Assembly (NCBI RefSeq): GCF_002264395.1
Contig: NZ_NFVA01000066.1
Location: forward strand, 1-37,698
Direction: 5' to 3'
DNA: 37,698 nucleotides
Source of the DNA: Paenibacillus sp. VTT E-133291
Lineage (GTDB): Bacteria > Bacillota > Bacilli > Paenibacillales > Paenibacillaceae
A program made the translations under genes and the position numbers. Positions 1 to 7,177 of the stretch are shown piece by piece. The notes below the pieces were generated by a model. The model saw only the letters and a program-made list of their open reading frames with translations, ran no database searches and was not told the DNA's origin. The first letter of the stretch is position 1. Every line of letters begins with the position of its first letter.

Positions 1-26
1 GATTCAGGTACTTTGCGGGGAGCCCC

Positions 27-79
27 AAAAAAAGCGCCAATAACCCTGCAGCTGATTTCAACTGTAAGGAGATTGACGC
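27..79 (-). terminator. Rho-independent terminator at the left edge
   Basis: Read on the minus strand, a long imperfect hairpin (arms around 34-48 and 65-79, ends GCG/CGC, inner CAG/CTG pairs) is followed by seven U residues (A-run 27-33). It closes the transcription unit holding the zinc-ribbon gene, PRC-barrel gene and probably the cysteine desulfurase. A second perfect hairpin, TCTTGCTT-ACA-AAGCAAGA at 98-116, lies between the stop codon and this terminator; it has no U-run. Confidence 0.7.
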
Positions 80-123
80 TTTAAGTACCTAGATCATTCT
101 TGCTTACAAAGCAAGATTCATAG

Positions 124-333
124 TTAAGACGACGCATGAATTTGCGGGAAATCCTGAGTCATATCATCCCCGGAGAACAGATCGTCCAGCGAGCTGAGTG
201 TGCCATCTTCTTCAACTTGATACACCGACATTTTCTCGCCGTTTACCGTCAATTCAATGAAACAGCCCCAGCAATAGAACTGGTGGGAACCAATCTTTCC
301 GATATCTTTAGAGTTACAGTTTGGACACTTCAT
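124..333 (-). CDS. Small zinc-ribbon protein, function unknown
   Basis: A 69-residue protein with a clear zinc-ribbon pattern: CxxC at residues 3-6 and a second CxxC at 21-24, followed by an acidic tail with no recognisable domain. A structural or nucleic-acid/protein-binding zinc site is likely, but no function can be assigned. An in-frame ATG three codons upstream (342) has its AGGTGGA only 2 nt away, whereas the ATG at 333 has usable spacing, so I place the start at 333. The gene begins 14 nt after the PRC-barrel gene, so the two are probably cotranscribed, and the terminator at 27-79 ends the unit. Confidence 0.7.
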   Translation of the reverse strand: MKCPNCNSKDIGKIGSHQFYCWGCFIELTVNGEKMSVYQVEEDGTLSSLDDLFSGDDMTQDFPQIHASS

Positions 334-347
334 ATAATACATTCCAC

Positions 348-869
348 CTATCCGTTAACAATATTAATGGCTTTTTGTAGCCGTTCTTCGCTCATTGCAG
401 GAACCATTAAAGCATTCTCACCAATGGACATCTCATCAGAACAAGGCAGCCATTTGCGGCCTTCGATCAAATCAGTCACAAGCCCGTCACTGATTTCCAG
501 CGCTCCTATTGTGTTTCCCAACTTTTGGTCAAAATAAACATCCGATATTCGTCCAAGTATAGTTCCAGTTGTAGTCAGTACTTTCAAATCCTTAAGTTTG
601 TTCTTTCCTAATAGAAAAGTACAAGGTATATGATCGGCATCTGTCTTATCAATCGACTCTTTACTACGAATCATGACAGCATCCTCGCCGTAGGCCACAA
701 TATCTTTCCATGCCACAAATTTCACATGGCCGCCAAAAAAAGATTTGCTTTCCAGTTCAATACCCGTAATATTCCAGTTTGAATCGAGTAGGATATCGAC
801 AATCTTGCCGATTTCATTCCCCTCTTCAACTTCAAATACAGCCAAGCCGATCAGATCTTGAAGTCTCAT
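348..869 (-). CDS. PRC-barrel domain protein (YrrD-like)
   Basis: This 173-residue protein contains two PRC-barrel-like repeats. The first (about residues 1-75) reads 'LIGLAVFEVEEGNEIGKIVDI', the second (about 90-160) 'LKVLTTTGTILGRISDVYFD'. PRC barrels are small beta-barrel folds found in RNA-processing and photosynthetic proteins; B. subtilis YrrD has the same layout and maps to the same neighbourhood, near the cysteine desulfurase and mnmA. Its biochemical role is not established. GAGG lies six bases before the ATG at 869. It is downstream of the cysteine desulfurase on the same strand (99-nt gap) and directly upstream of the zinc-ribbon gene. Confidence 0.8.
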   Translation of the reverse strand: MRLQDLIGLAVFEVEEGNEIGKIVDILLDSNWNITGIELESKSFFGGHVKFVAWKDIVAYGEDAVMIRSKESIDKTDADHIPCTFLLGKNKLKDLKVLTTTGTILGRISDVYFDQKLGNTIGALEISDGLVTDLIEGRKWLPCSDEMSIGENALMVPAMSEERLQKAINIVNG

Positions 870-968
870 GGCTGCCTCGGTCCCCTCACTTTGAGTGTAC
901 TTACGAGTTCTCAGAAAGCCAAAAGCCCGAATCGCCTCGATACAGATCGAAACCTAGAGTAACTAGTC

Positions 969-2114
969 TCATTTACGCAGGCGATTCAAAATGGTTTCAA
1001 CTTTTCGAGCAACGTACTCGATTTCTTCAGTAGTATTACCCAAACCAATACTAAATCGAATCGCAGACTCTAAAATATTTTGAGGAAGTCCCATTGCTCT
1101 CAGAACATGAGATATTTCCAGGGATCCTGAGGTGCAAGCTGAACCGCTTGCTGCCGCAATTCCCTCCATATCCAGGTTCATCAGCATAATATCTGTCCCA
1201 GCCCCTGGGAAGCTCAAATTCAGAATACTAGGTAAAAAATGCTCGGTATTACCGTTAAGCGAGTAACGCTCCTGTCCAATCAGAGAATCCAGCTCCTCGA
1301 GTAGTCTACTGCGCAGGAGCTTCATATTCTGTTGACGTTCTGACAGACCCTCAACCGCTATTTCAACGGCTTTGGCAAACCCTGCTGCTCCGGCTAGATT
1401 CTCTGTTCCGGCACGTCTGCCGCGCTCCTGAAGGCCGCCATGAAGTCTTGGATGCAGTGGCGCTCCACTCCGAACATATAAACCACCGATCCCTTGAGGC
1501 CCGTTGATCTTATGAGCAGTAAAGCTCATGTAATCTACTGGAAGCTCCCGCAATGTAATTGGAAGGGCACCAAGTGCTTGTACAGCATCTACATGGAACA
1601 GAATACCCCGTTCTTTGGCAAGCTGACCAATCCCTTGGATGGGCTGAACGGTGCCGATCTCATTGTTGGCATACATTACGCTGATCAACACCGTGTCTTC
1701 CTGCAATACAGCCTCTATGTCTGTAACAGATACCCTGCCCGTCGAATCCACAGGAAGATAGGTAACTTTGAAGCCTTCCTTCTCTAGCTCTTCGCAGGTA
1801 TGTAACACTGCATGATGCTCGATCTGGGTGGTGATAATATGTTTTCCTTTATGGGAAACTGCAGCTGCTGCTCCATAGAGCGCTAAATTATCGCTCTCGG
1901 TGCCGCCTCCAGTGAACACCCACTCGTCAGGTGAACAGCCCAAAAAGGCGGCGATATTATCGCGCGCCCCGTTCAATATTCTTTTAGCTGAACGCCCGAA
2001 CTGATGTACACTAGATGCATTTCCGTATTGTTCTGTCATTATATTCAGCATGACCTTAGCCACCTCGGGATGAACCGGGGTTGATGCGGCGTGGTCCAAA
2101 TAGATGGATTTCAT
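969..2114 (-). CDS. iscS: Cysteine desulfurase (IscS/NifS family, YrvO-like)
   Basis: A PLP enzyme that takes sulfur from L-cysteine as a persulfide and passes it to acceptors; in Bacillus the YrvO type feeds MnmA for tRNA 2-thiouridine. The fold-type I landmarks are visible: N-terminal YLDHAAST, the PLP-lysine motif 'TAHKINGPQGIGG', and the flexible-loop catalytic cysteine in 'SGSACTSGSLEISH'. The open frame extends upstream to 2192, but GCGGAG sits about 7 nt before the ATG at 2114, giving a 381-residue protein of normal family length; the extra N-terminus falls partly in a dispersed repeat. Oddity: cymR and mnmA, usually adjacent, lie more than 6 kb away here. Confidence 0.9.
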   Translation of the reverse strand: MKSIYLDHAASTPVHPEVAKVMLNIMTEQYGNASSVHQFGRSAKRILNGARDNIAAFLGCSPDEWVFTGGGTESDNLALYGAAAAVSHKGKHIITTQIEHHAVLHTCEELEKEGFKVTYLPVDSTGRVSVTDIEAVLQEDTVLISVMYANNEIGTVQPIQGIGQLAKERGILFHVDAVQALGALPITLRELPVDYMSFTAHKINGPQGIGGLYVRSGAPLHPRLHGGLQERGRRAGTENLAGAAGFAKAVEIAVEGLSERQQNMKLLRSRLLEELDSLIGQERYSLNGNTEHFLPSILNLSFPGAGTDIMLMNLDMEGIAAASGSACTSGSLEISHVLRAMGLPQNILESAIRFSIGLGNTTEEIEYVARKVETILNRLRK

Positions 2115-2160
2115 ATTCATTTCTCCGCTTCTAGAGTATAGGAAACTAGTTCTTCTAAGT

Positions 2161-2260
2161 ATATAAGAAGGCATAAGTTTCACCTTATACATTATTCTTA
2201 TAATTCTCGCTTAAAACGCTAACCGTCCTTAAAAGGACGCCGAAGACGTTTATACTTGCA
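2161..2260 (-). repeat. Dispersed ~100-nt structured repeat, copy 1
   Basis: On the minus strand this copy begins CAAGTATAAACG, continues with the perfect palindrome GTCCTTTTAAGGAC, then GCGTTTTAAGCGAG, then a second hairpin GTATAAG-GTGAAA-CTTATGC, ending near CTTCTTATAT. It aligns along its length with copies at 3587-3683 and 18207-18308. It lies between the DUF523 gene and the cysteine desulfurase, just upstream of the latter, so it may be transcribed in its 5' leader. No terminal inverted repeats or target duplication could be defined by eye. Confidence 0.75.
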
Positions 2261-2345
2261 ACTATTAAATTATACCGCGCGAGAAGTGAGTTTTCCACAA
2301 GCGAAAGAACACAATATTGTAATCATTTCCCTATGAAAGCTAGGA

Positions 2346-2798
2346 TTATAATAGCCAGTTCTCTTCAGAGGTTACCTCAATGCCATTTTTTCTAAGTAAA
2401 GCTGTAGTAACGCCATTTCCCGCTATTTTCTTACCTTTGAATTCCCCATTATAAATCATACTGCTGCCGCAAGAAGGACTGTTTTCTTTAAGCACTACCA
2501 TCGTAGCTGATACCTCTTGGGCTTTTGCAAGCGTGATATAAGCACCCTCTAAATACATATCTGTAACATCTGTACCTGATCGATCCACTACTTTAGCCGT
2601 TCCTGCCAGCACATCCTCGCCATTCCCACCAATGATTTCAGCTGGTTCTCTAGGCGTTGCGAATCCTCCCAGCAATTCTGGACACACAGCAATTGCTTGA
2701 TTCTCATTCAAAAGCTTCTGAATTTTCTCATCCAAACAATCCGTACCATTATATCTCACCTTCATGCCAGCTAGACAAGAGCTTACCAAAATCACCAA
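2346..2798 (-). CDS. DUF523 family protein
   Basis: A 150-residue protein of the DUF523 family, recognised from the N-terminal 'VSSCLAGMKVRYNG', the central 'AVCPELLGG..TPREP' and the late 'ENSPSCGSS' motif. The conserved cysteines (SSC, CPE, SCG) suggest metal or Fe-S/thiol chemistry, but no reaction is established for the family. The start is TTG at 2798, preceded by AGAGGTG at suitable spacing; no ATG fits. It stands alone between repeat copy 1 and the divergent SRAP gene, with a 122-nt divergent intergenic region. Confidence 0.85.
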   Translation of the reverse strand: MVILVSSCLAGMKVRYNGTDCLDEKIQKLLNENQAIAVCPELLGGFATPREPAEIIGGNGEDVLAGTAKVVDRSGTDVTDMYLEGAYITLAKAQEVSATMVVLKENSPSCGSSMIYNGEFKGKKIAGNGVTTALLRKNGIEVTSEENWLL

Positions 2799-2920
2799 TG
2801 AGCACCTCTTTCTTCATTCATTCCGCTTCGTTTATAATAAGAAATATTCCGAGCATAACATGATGAAATTAAGCTGTAAACGGAGTGAACTTCTAATCTA
2901 CTGACTAGGGAGTGTAAATC

Positions 2921-3595
2921 ATGTGCGGACGCTATACAATAACCGTCACTATGGAAGAGTTGATGGTCAGATATTTTGCGAATGATTCAACCATTATCCA
3001 CTATGCCCCTAAATATAACGCCGCGCCCATGCAGCAAATTCCGGCAGTCATTCATACAGGCTCCAGCAATAAGCTTGGGGAACTTCGTTGGGGTCTGGTT
3101 CCTTCATGGGCAAAGGATGACAAAATCGGCAGTAAAATGATCAATGCACGGGCAGAATCACTACTGGAGAAGCCTTCTTTCAAGCGCTTAGTAAGCTCAC
3201 GCCGCTGCATTATCCCTTCTGATGGCTTCTACGAATGGAAGGTGCAAGGTAGCAACAAACAACCCATGCGGATCGTGATGCGCGATGGGGGGATTTTCTC
3301 CATGGCCGGATTATATGATATTTGGATGGACCCTGAGGGTAATAAACTAAGTACCTGCACGATTATAACGACTACTCCGAACGATCTAATGGCTGAAATC
3401 CATAACCGCATGCCGGTTATTTTGAAGCCTGAGGATGAGGCAGAATGGCTGGATCGGGGCAATCAGGACATTACCTCTCTAATAAAGCTCCTGAAACCGT
3501 ATGATCAACAACTAATGAGAACCTATCCAGTTTCCCCGGCTGTCGGAAATGTTAGGAATGATACTGAGGAATTAATTGAAGAGGCACAAGCATAA
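2921..3595 (+). CDS. SRAP-domain protein (HMCES/YedK family)
   Basis: This 224-residue SOS-response-associated peptidase protein belongs to the family that crosslinks to abasic sites in single-stranded DNA through the catalytic Cys2, exposed after Met removal. Visible marks are the N-terminus MCGRYT, 'RWGLVPSWAKD', 'NARAES', 'CIIPSDGFYEW' and 'IHNRMPVIL', which hold the active-site Cys, Asn, Glu and His. The length matches bacterial YedK. TAGGGAG precedes the ATG. The last two codons and the TAA stop lie inside dispersed repeat copy 3, so insertion of the element probably set the present C-terminus. No LexA-type operator was identified upstream. Confidence 0.92.
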   Translation: MCGRYTITVTMEELMVRYFANDSTIIHYAPKYNAAPMQQIPAVIHTGSSNKLGELRWGLVPSWAKDDKIGSKMINARAESLLEKPSFKRLVSSRRCIIPSDGFYEWKVQGSNKQPMRIVMRDGGIFSMAGLYDIWMDPEGNKLSTCTIITTTPNDLMAEIHNRMPVILKPEDEAEWLDRGNQDITSLIKLLKPYDQQLMRTYPVSPAVGNVRNDTEELIEEAQA

Positions 3596-3683
3596 ACGCC
3601 TTTGGCGTCCTTATGAGGATGGTAAGTGTTTATGCGAGAAATGGAGGATAATTTATAACGTAAGCATATAAATTTTTATATTT
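3587..3683 (+). repeat. Dispersed ~100-nt structured repeat, copy 3
   Basis: This copy starts CAAGCATAAACGCC, has a GTCCT-tatg-AGGAT hairpin, then GTGTTTATGCGAGAAAT, and ends in an AT-rich segment. It is inverted relative to the copy at 2161-2260, and its first 20 nt match the reverse complement of the 18207-18308 copy exactly. It supplies Gln-Ala-stop of the SRAP gene and abuts the terminator of the glycosyltransferase on the other strand. Confidence 0.72.
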
Positions 3684-3723
3684 AAAAAACATCTTAACCC
3701 TGCGGCTTAACCGCAGAGTTAAG
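3684..3723 (-). terminator. Terminator of the GT4 gene
   Basis: On the minus strand the hairpin CTTAACTCTGCGG-TTAAG-CCGCAGGGTTAAG is followed by a run of six U (A-run 3684-3689). The 5' arm of the hairpin contains the glycosyltransferase stop codon at 3719-3721. Confidence 0.8.
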
Positions 3724-4816
3724 ACCATCGACGCTCGATCTTAGACCGGCGTCTGATCAATTGATGAGCCATCTGGAGAAATCTATCCGCATACAGCCCG
3801 GAGGAAAGATTGTTTCGGATATGCCATTCGCCATTCATCCTAATTCTGTCCCGCAGTGCAGGATCATGCATTAAAGATAAAGCAGCATTCACAGCTTCAT
3901 CCAGCTGCCCTCTTGTGTATATTTTTCCAGTATGATTATTAATGACAAGTCTCCGAATGCCATCCGAATCCGTAGTAAGAACAGGACAACGACACAACAT
4001 CGCCTCGGCTACGGCGTACCCAAATCCCTCGAGAATAGAGGTGGAACAGAGCAATCCTCCTGAGTCACCAATAATGCTCATATAATCTGCCATTTGCCCA
4101 TGAGGAACATTGGAATACGAAATCAAACGTGAAGAAATCCCTGTCTCGGCTACAAATTGTTCGAAACTCTCTTTTTGCTCCGGCTCAAACAACGTATCAT
4201 CCTGAAAAATCCATAAATAAAGCTCGGGATGGATCGCCAGCAGCCGTTGTCCGATTTGTAGAAACTCTCTCCAGTTCTTATTCGTTTGAATTCGTCCTAC
4301 CCAGCCGAGGATAGGAAAGCTTTTGGCGGGATAATTGGTATATCCAAACTGATCGCAATCGATCGGATTGTCAAAGCAATATTGAGAAATGGATGGGAAT
4401 CCACCTTTGAAAAGCGTCTGCAAATGGGTCGTTTCTGGATAGAGCAGCGCATCGGTTAGCTTGTGAATCCGCTCATTAAAATTACTAATAACTTGCTCCG
4501 CTTCATCTAACGTCCCCAATCCCTGCACCTCAAAAACAAGCGGCCCCTTGTAACCAAACCCTCTGAACCTCTCCGCTAAGTAAATATCCGTACACACTAC
4601 AATCAAGTCAAAAGCTTCTCGAGTGAGCAATCCCCTGAGCTCGTCATCATTATTGGTAATATAGGTTTGAATATTAGGGATATTTTGTTGCCCTTTTCCA
4701 GGGTGTGTGTACAATAAATGACACTCTACACCGCGATCATGTAATGCTTGGCAGCGCACTCGGTTCAGGGTCTGCATGCCGCCGCTCGGGTTGAAGAAGG
4801 TGAACAAAATCTTCAT
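3719..4816 (-). CDS. Glycosyltransferase, GT4/GT-B type
   Basis: A 365-residue GT-B glycosyltransferase. The N-terminal half begins 'MKILFTFFNPSGGMQTLNRV', a typical acceptor domain with a glycine loop; the C-terminal half has 'GWVGRIQTNKNW' and the nucleotide-sugar motif 'STSILEGFGYAVAEAM' (about residues 258-273), with the glutamate expected in GT4 enzymes. Donor and acceptor are unknown. The frame extends to GTG at 4825; I prefer the ATG at 4816, with a weak GAGTGA before it. It follows the GT2 gene by only 25 nt and is probably cotranscribed with it. No signal peptide or membrane segment is visible, so it is likely cytosolic. Confidence 0.85.
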   Translation of the reverse strand: MKILFTFFNPSGGMQTLNRVRCQALHDRGVECHLLYTHPGKGQQNIPNIQTYITNNDDELRGLLTREAFDLIVVCTDIYLAERFRGFGYKGPLVFEVQGLGTLDEAEQVISNFNERIHKLTDALLYPETTHLQTLFKGGFPSISQYCFDNPIDCDQFGYTNYPAKSFPILGWVGRIQTNKNWREFLQIGQRLLAIHPELYLWIFQDDTLFEPEQKESFEQFVAETGISSRLISYSNVPHGQMADYMSIIGDSGGLLCSTSILEGFGYAVAEAMLCRCPVLTTDSDGIRRLVINNHTGKIYTRGQLDEAVNAALSLMHDPALRDRIRMNGEWHIRNNLSSGLYADRFLQMAHQLIRRRSKIERRWS

Positions 4817-4841
4817 TACGATCACTCATTCACATATTATT

Positions 4842-6050
4842 TTAGGAAAAATGGATTTTCAACAAATCATACAAATCTGTGCTTCGAAACAGCTCATTAT
4901 AGTAGTGAGTTTTGGTCGATGGGACATGTCTATGCCGGAATCCAATCAAGCTATGATCATCCGTATAATAATTGGAGATCGTGTCCCCACCGGTTGTAAT
5001 CAAAGCCTCCAGCATGTATTCAATATCGAGTGCTCCTATGAAAATTTTGGGACCTAAAACTATCGTGTAAGGAGTGGACAAGTGCTCAAGCGCTCCACAA
5101 ATCGCATGTGACTCCACAACTCCTGGCATATAAACGAACTCCGTTGCAGGATGAGGGATTGAACCTATTAGAACAGATGGTTGACCCGTAAGTGATAAAT
5201 CCAGCACCCGGCACTCATAATTGCTATACGTCTGTTCATACAAATTCTCTATCCTCGCTATTTCCTCCGCACCAGCATTTACTACAGGAAATAAAACGGT
5301 AATCATGGGAGGAATCCCTCTACGGAATCGCGCCTGATGGCGGGTCAAGTGGTACGAATATCTCCATCTCCGATGATTTTCAGTGGAATGTAACTGTGCA
5401 GATACACTAAAGGTAGAGTCCACACGATAATTCACCAGCTCCACGGGGATAAAGCGAATATCACAATGTTCAGCAAGTCTCAGCCAGTAATCATAATCCT
5501 CCACCGGCTCCATTCCGTACCCCCCAACAAGCTTCGCAACCTGCGATTTGTACATGAATGAAACACCAATAAGCGAGTAATCCAGCAATCTCTCTTTAGG
5601 CTGTGACTGGTAATTTCGCTGAGTAGCTAGTTGATGTTCGTTATGAAGCAGATTTCCCTCGTTATCTATACTTTGAAAAGAACTATACACGATTCCTAGC
5701 TCCTGCGGCCCCTTCACTAGTGCCCCTCGAAGGATTTCGAGAAAACGGGGTTCATAAACATTATCGCTGGAGACCCAGCTCAAATACTGGATACTGGGTT
5801 CGCTAAATAAAAGATCAAAGCCCGTATTGAGCGCATATGCAATACCCCTGTTCTGTACATATGGGATAATAGTTACCCTTGGATCCTCGGCAATTATAGA
5901 TCTCACAAGCGGTTCCATTTCTGGCGCACCATCAATTACAATGATCAGTCGAAATTCGGTGAAGGTTTGGCGCAGAACAGACTCCAGAGCTTGCCGGAGG
6001 AATTCCGGCTTTTGGGTATACAAAGGCATAACTACTCCTACATCCGCCAT
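4842..6050 (-). CDS. Glycosyltransferase, GT2/GT-A type, with degenerate second domain
   Basis: A 402-residue protein. Residues 1-215 are a canonical GT2 domain: 'VGVVMPLYTQKPEFLRQALESV', a DxD-like site 'VSSDN' (93-97) and 'EDYDYW' (184-189), the usual catalytic region. After about residue 245, 'ITVLFPVVNAGAEEIARIENLYEQTYSNYECRVLD' resembles the opening of another GT-A fold but lacks obvious DxD and ED motifs, so it may be a degenerate second domain used for acceptor binding or pairing. GAGAGG lies 9 nt before the ATG. It leads a two-gene unit with the GT4 gene and is separated from the upstream 124-aa gene by a terminator. Confidence 0.85.
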   Translation of the reverse strand: MADVGVVMPLYTQKPEFLRQALESVLRQTFTEFRLIIVIDGAPEMEPLVRSIIAEDPRVTIIPYVQNRGIAYALNTGFDLLFSEPSIQYLSWVSSDNVYEPRFLEILRGALVKGPQELGIVYSSFQSIDNEGNLLHNEHQLATQRNYQSQPKERLLDYSLIGVSFMYKSQVAKLVGGYGMEPVEDYDYWLRLAEHCDIRFIPVELVNYRVDSTFSVSAQLHSTENHRRWRYSYHLTRHQARFRRGIPPMITVLFPVVNAGAEEIARIENLYEQTYSNYECRVLDLSLTGQPSVLIGSIPHPATEFVYMPGVVESHAICGALEHLSTPYTIVLGPKIFIGALDIEYMLEALITTGGDTISNYYTDDHSLIGFRHRHVPSTKTHYYNELFRSTDLYDLLKIHFS

Positions 6051-6145
6051 TATTTTTACCTCTCTCTACATTGGAGTATAAAATTAGTATATTTAAATTC
6101 CACCTTTGTGCCTGTGTGAATGCCTCTAAGAGCTTTTATTGCGCC

Positions 6146-6184
6146 TAAAAAAAAGCAACCACCTGTTTCTATCGGTGATTGCTT
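6146..6184 (-). terminator. Terminator after the 124-aa paralogue
   Basis: On the minus strand AAGCAATCACC and GGTGGTTGCTT form an 11-bp stem with one wobble pair around a 10-nt loop, followed by a run of U (A-rich 6146-6154). It separates the 124-aa gene from the glycosyltransferases. Confidence 0.85.
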
Positions 6185-6202
6185 CTTGATTTCCAAAATC
6201 AC

Positions 6203-6577
6203 TTATACAGGTATAGAAAGTGCGGAAATCTGCGTTAATTCAGATTGAAGCACTCTCTGATCGGTAACGAGATTTCCGAACTCGTCCAATCCATACACGG
6301 AACATACTACATTTGCTAATGGAAAAGAGGTATTTATCTGAACCTCATATGAGACATTACCTGCAATGAAGAACTCTCTGATATCAGAACTCATTGCTGG
6401 AACATAATAACCAGTGACATAAAGCGGGGTAAGCGCAAGCGTTGAATACGGAACACCGAAGACCTCGACAATTATCATTGCATTCGCATTACTTGTGTTA
6501 CGAACACTGACCACTACATTACTTGCTGCAGTACCAGTTGCTCTCGTATTCGTAATAAGACCTGTTGTATAAGGCAT
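6203..6577 (-). CDS. Small beta-rich protein of unknown function, paralogue A
   Basis: This 124-residue protein has no recognised family. It is a clear paralogue of the divergent neighbour at 6778-7143: both start with a T-T-G-[LI]-I-T-N-T segment and share 'IAGN.(S/A)YEVQ', 'V.G.D..GN' and a near-identical end 'QRVLQSELT'. Composition (Ser, Thr, Val, Asn) and alternating hydrophobics suggest a beta-sandwich. There is no signal peptide or lipobox. A very strong Shine-Dalgarno, GAGGAGGAGTGAGG, precedes the ATG. Adjacent glycosyltransferases and an Asp-box propeller make a surface or spore-surface structural role plausible, but this is inference. Confidence 0.75.
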   Translation of the reverse strand: MPYTTGLITNTRATGTAASNVVVSVRNTSNANAMIIVEVFGVPYSTLALTPLYVTGYYVPAMSSDIREFFIAGNVSYEVQINTSFPLANVVCSVYGLDEFGNLVTDQRVLQSELTQISALSIPV

Positions 6578-6777
6578 TTCCTCACTCCTCCTCTTGGGAT
6601 ACTATCAACTTATTCAATCAGAAGCAGATAGTTGTGAGGCAGGAAGACGGGGGGATTCATGGAATAATAGCATACCTCTCACATTTCCAATTTCCGCCAT
6701 TTTTCTGATTCCCTTGTCCAAACACAACGAATCTTAATTCATATATATATATCAAACTAATAGAAGAGGTGAAGCTC

Positions 6778-7143
6778 ATGGCAACAACAACAGGCATCAT
6801 TACGAATACAGGGACTACCCCCGCATCCAATCTGATCATTAATATCGACAATGATAACCTAAGTTTTTCATCTAACGTAGTCTATCACGTTTATGTATGG
6901 AATACCTTTGTTAGTAAGGCTTTAGTCTACTCCAGCTCATTGAATGTTAATGCTAACACCAGCCAGCTTCTCGGTTTTACAATTGCAGGCAATTCAGCAT
7001 ATGAAGTTCAATTTCTCGTAACCGGAAATGCACCGGCAGACACGATTATTACGGTATTCGGAACGGATTCATCAGGAAACGTCATCCCTCACCAAAGAGT
7101 GCTGCAATCCGAACTTACTTTCATAGCTCAGCTGAACCCGTAA
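6778..7143 (+). CDS. Small beta-rich protein of unknown function, paralogue B
   Basis: The 121-residue partner of the 124-aa protein on the opposite strand, with the same opening, central 'TIAGNSAYEVQF' and terminal 'QRVLQSELT' blocks; the middle third diverges. The frame extends to GTG at 6769, but GAGGTG lies 6 nt before the ATG at 6778, matching the start of its paralogue. No signal peptide is present. The propeller gene starts 34 nt downstream, so they probably form one transcript. The upstream sequence contains AC-N16-CATATATAT (about 6713-6760), which loosely resembles a mother-cell sigma-K promoter, but AT-rich DNA makes such matches cheap. Confidence 0.75.
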   Translation: MATTTGIITNTGTTPASNLIINIDNDNLSFSSNVVYHVYVWNTFVSKALVYSSSLNVNANTSQLLGFTIAGNSAYEVQFLVTGNAPADTIITVFGTDSSGNVIPHQRVLQSELTFIAQLNP

Positions 7144-7177
7144 ATACCGAAAACTCTATTAAGATAAGGAGTTTTGT

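Noticed and set aside
136..537. 133-codon plus-strand frame opposite the zinc-ribbon and PRC-barrel genes
   Set aside because: The minus-strand genes have clear domain motifs; the plus frame spans both of them and the gap between.
6578..6777. Sigma-K promoters for the paralogue pair
   Set aside because: AC-N16-CATA-type matches exist on both strands but are loose, and the region is too AT-rich for them to carry weight; mentioned only as weak support.
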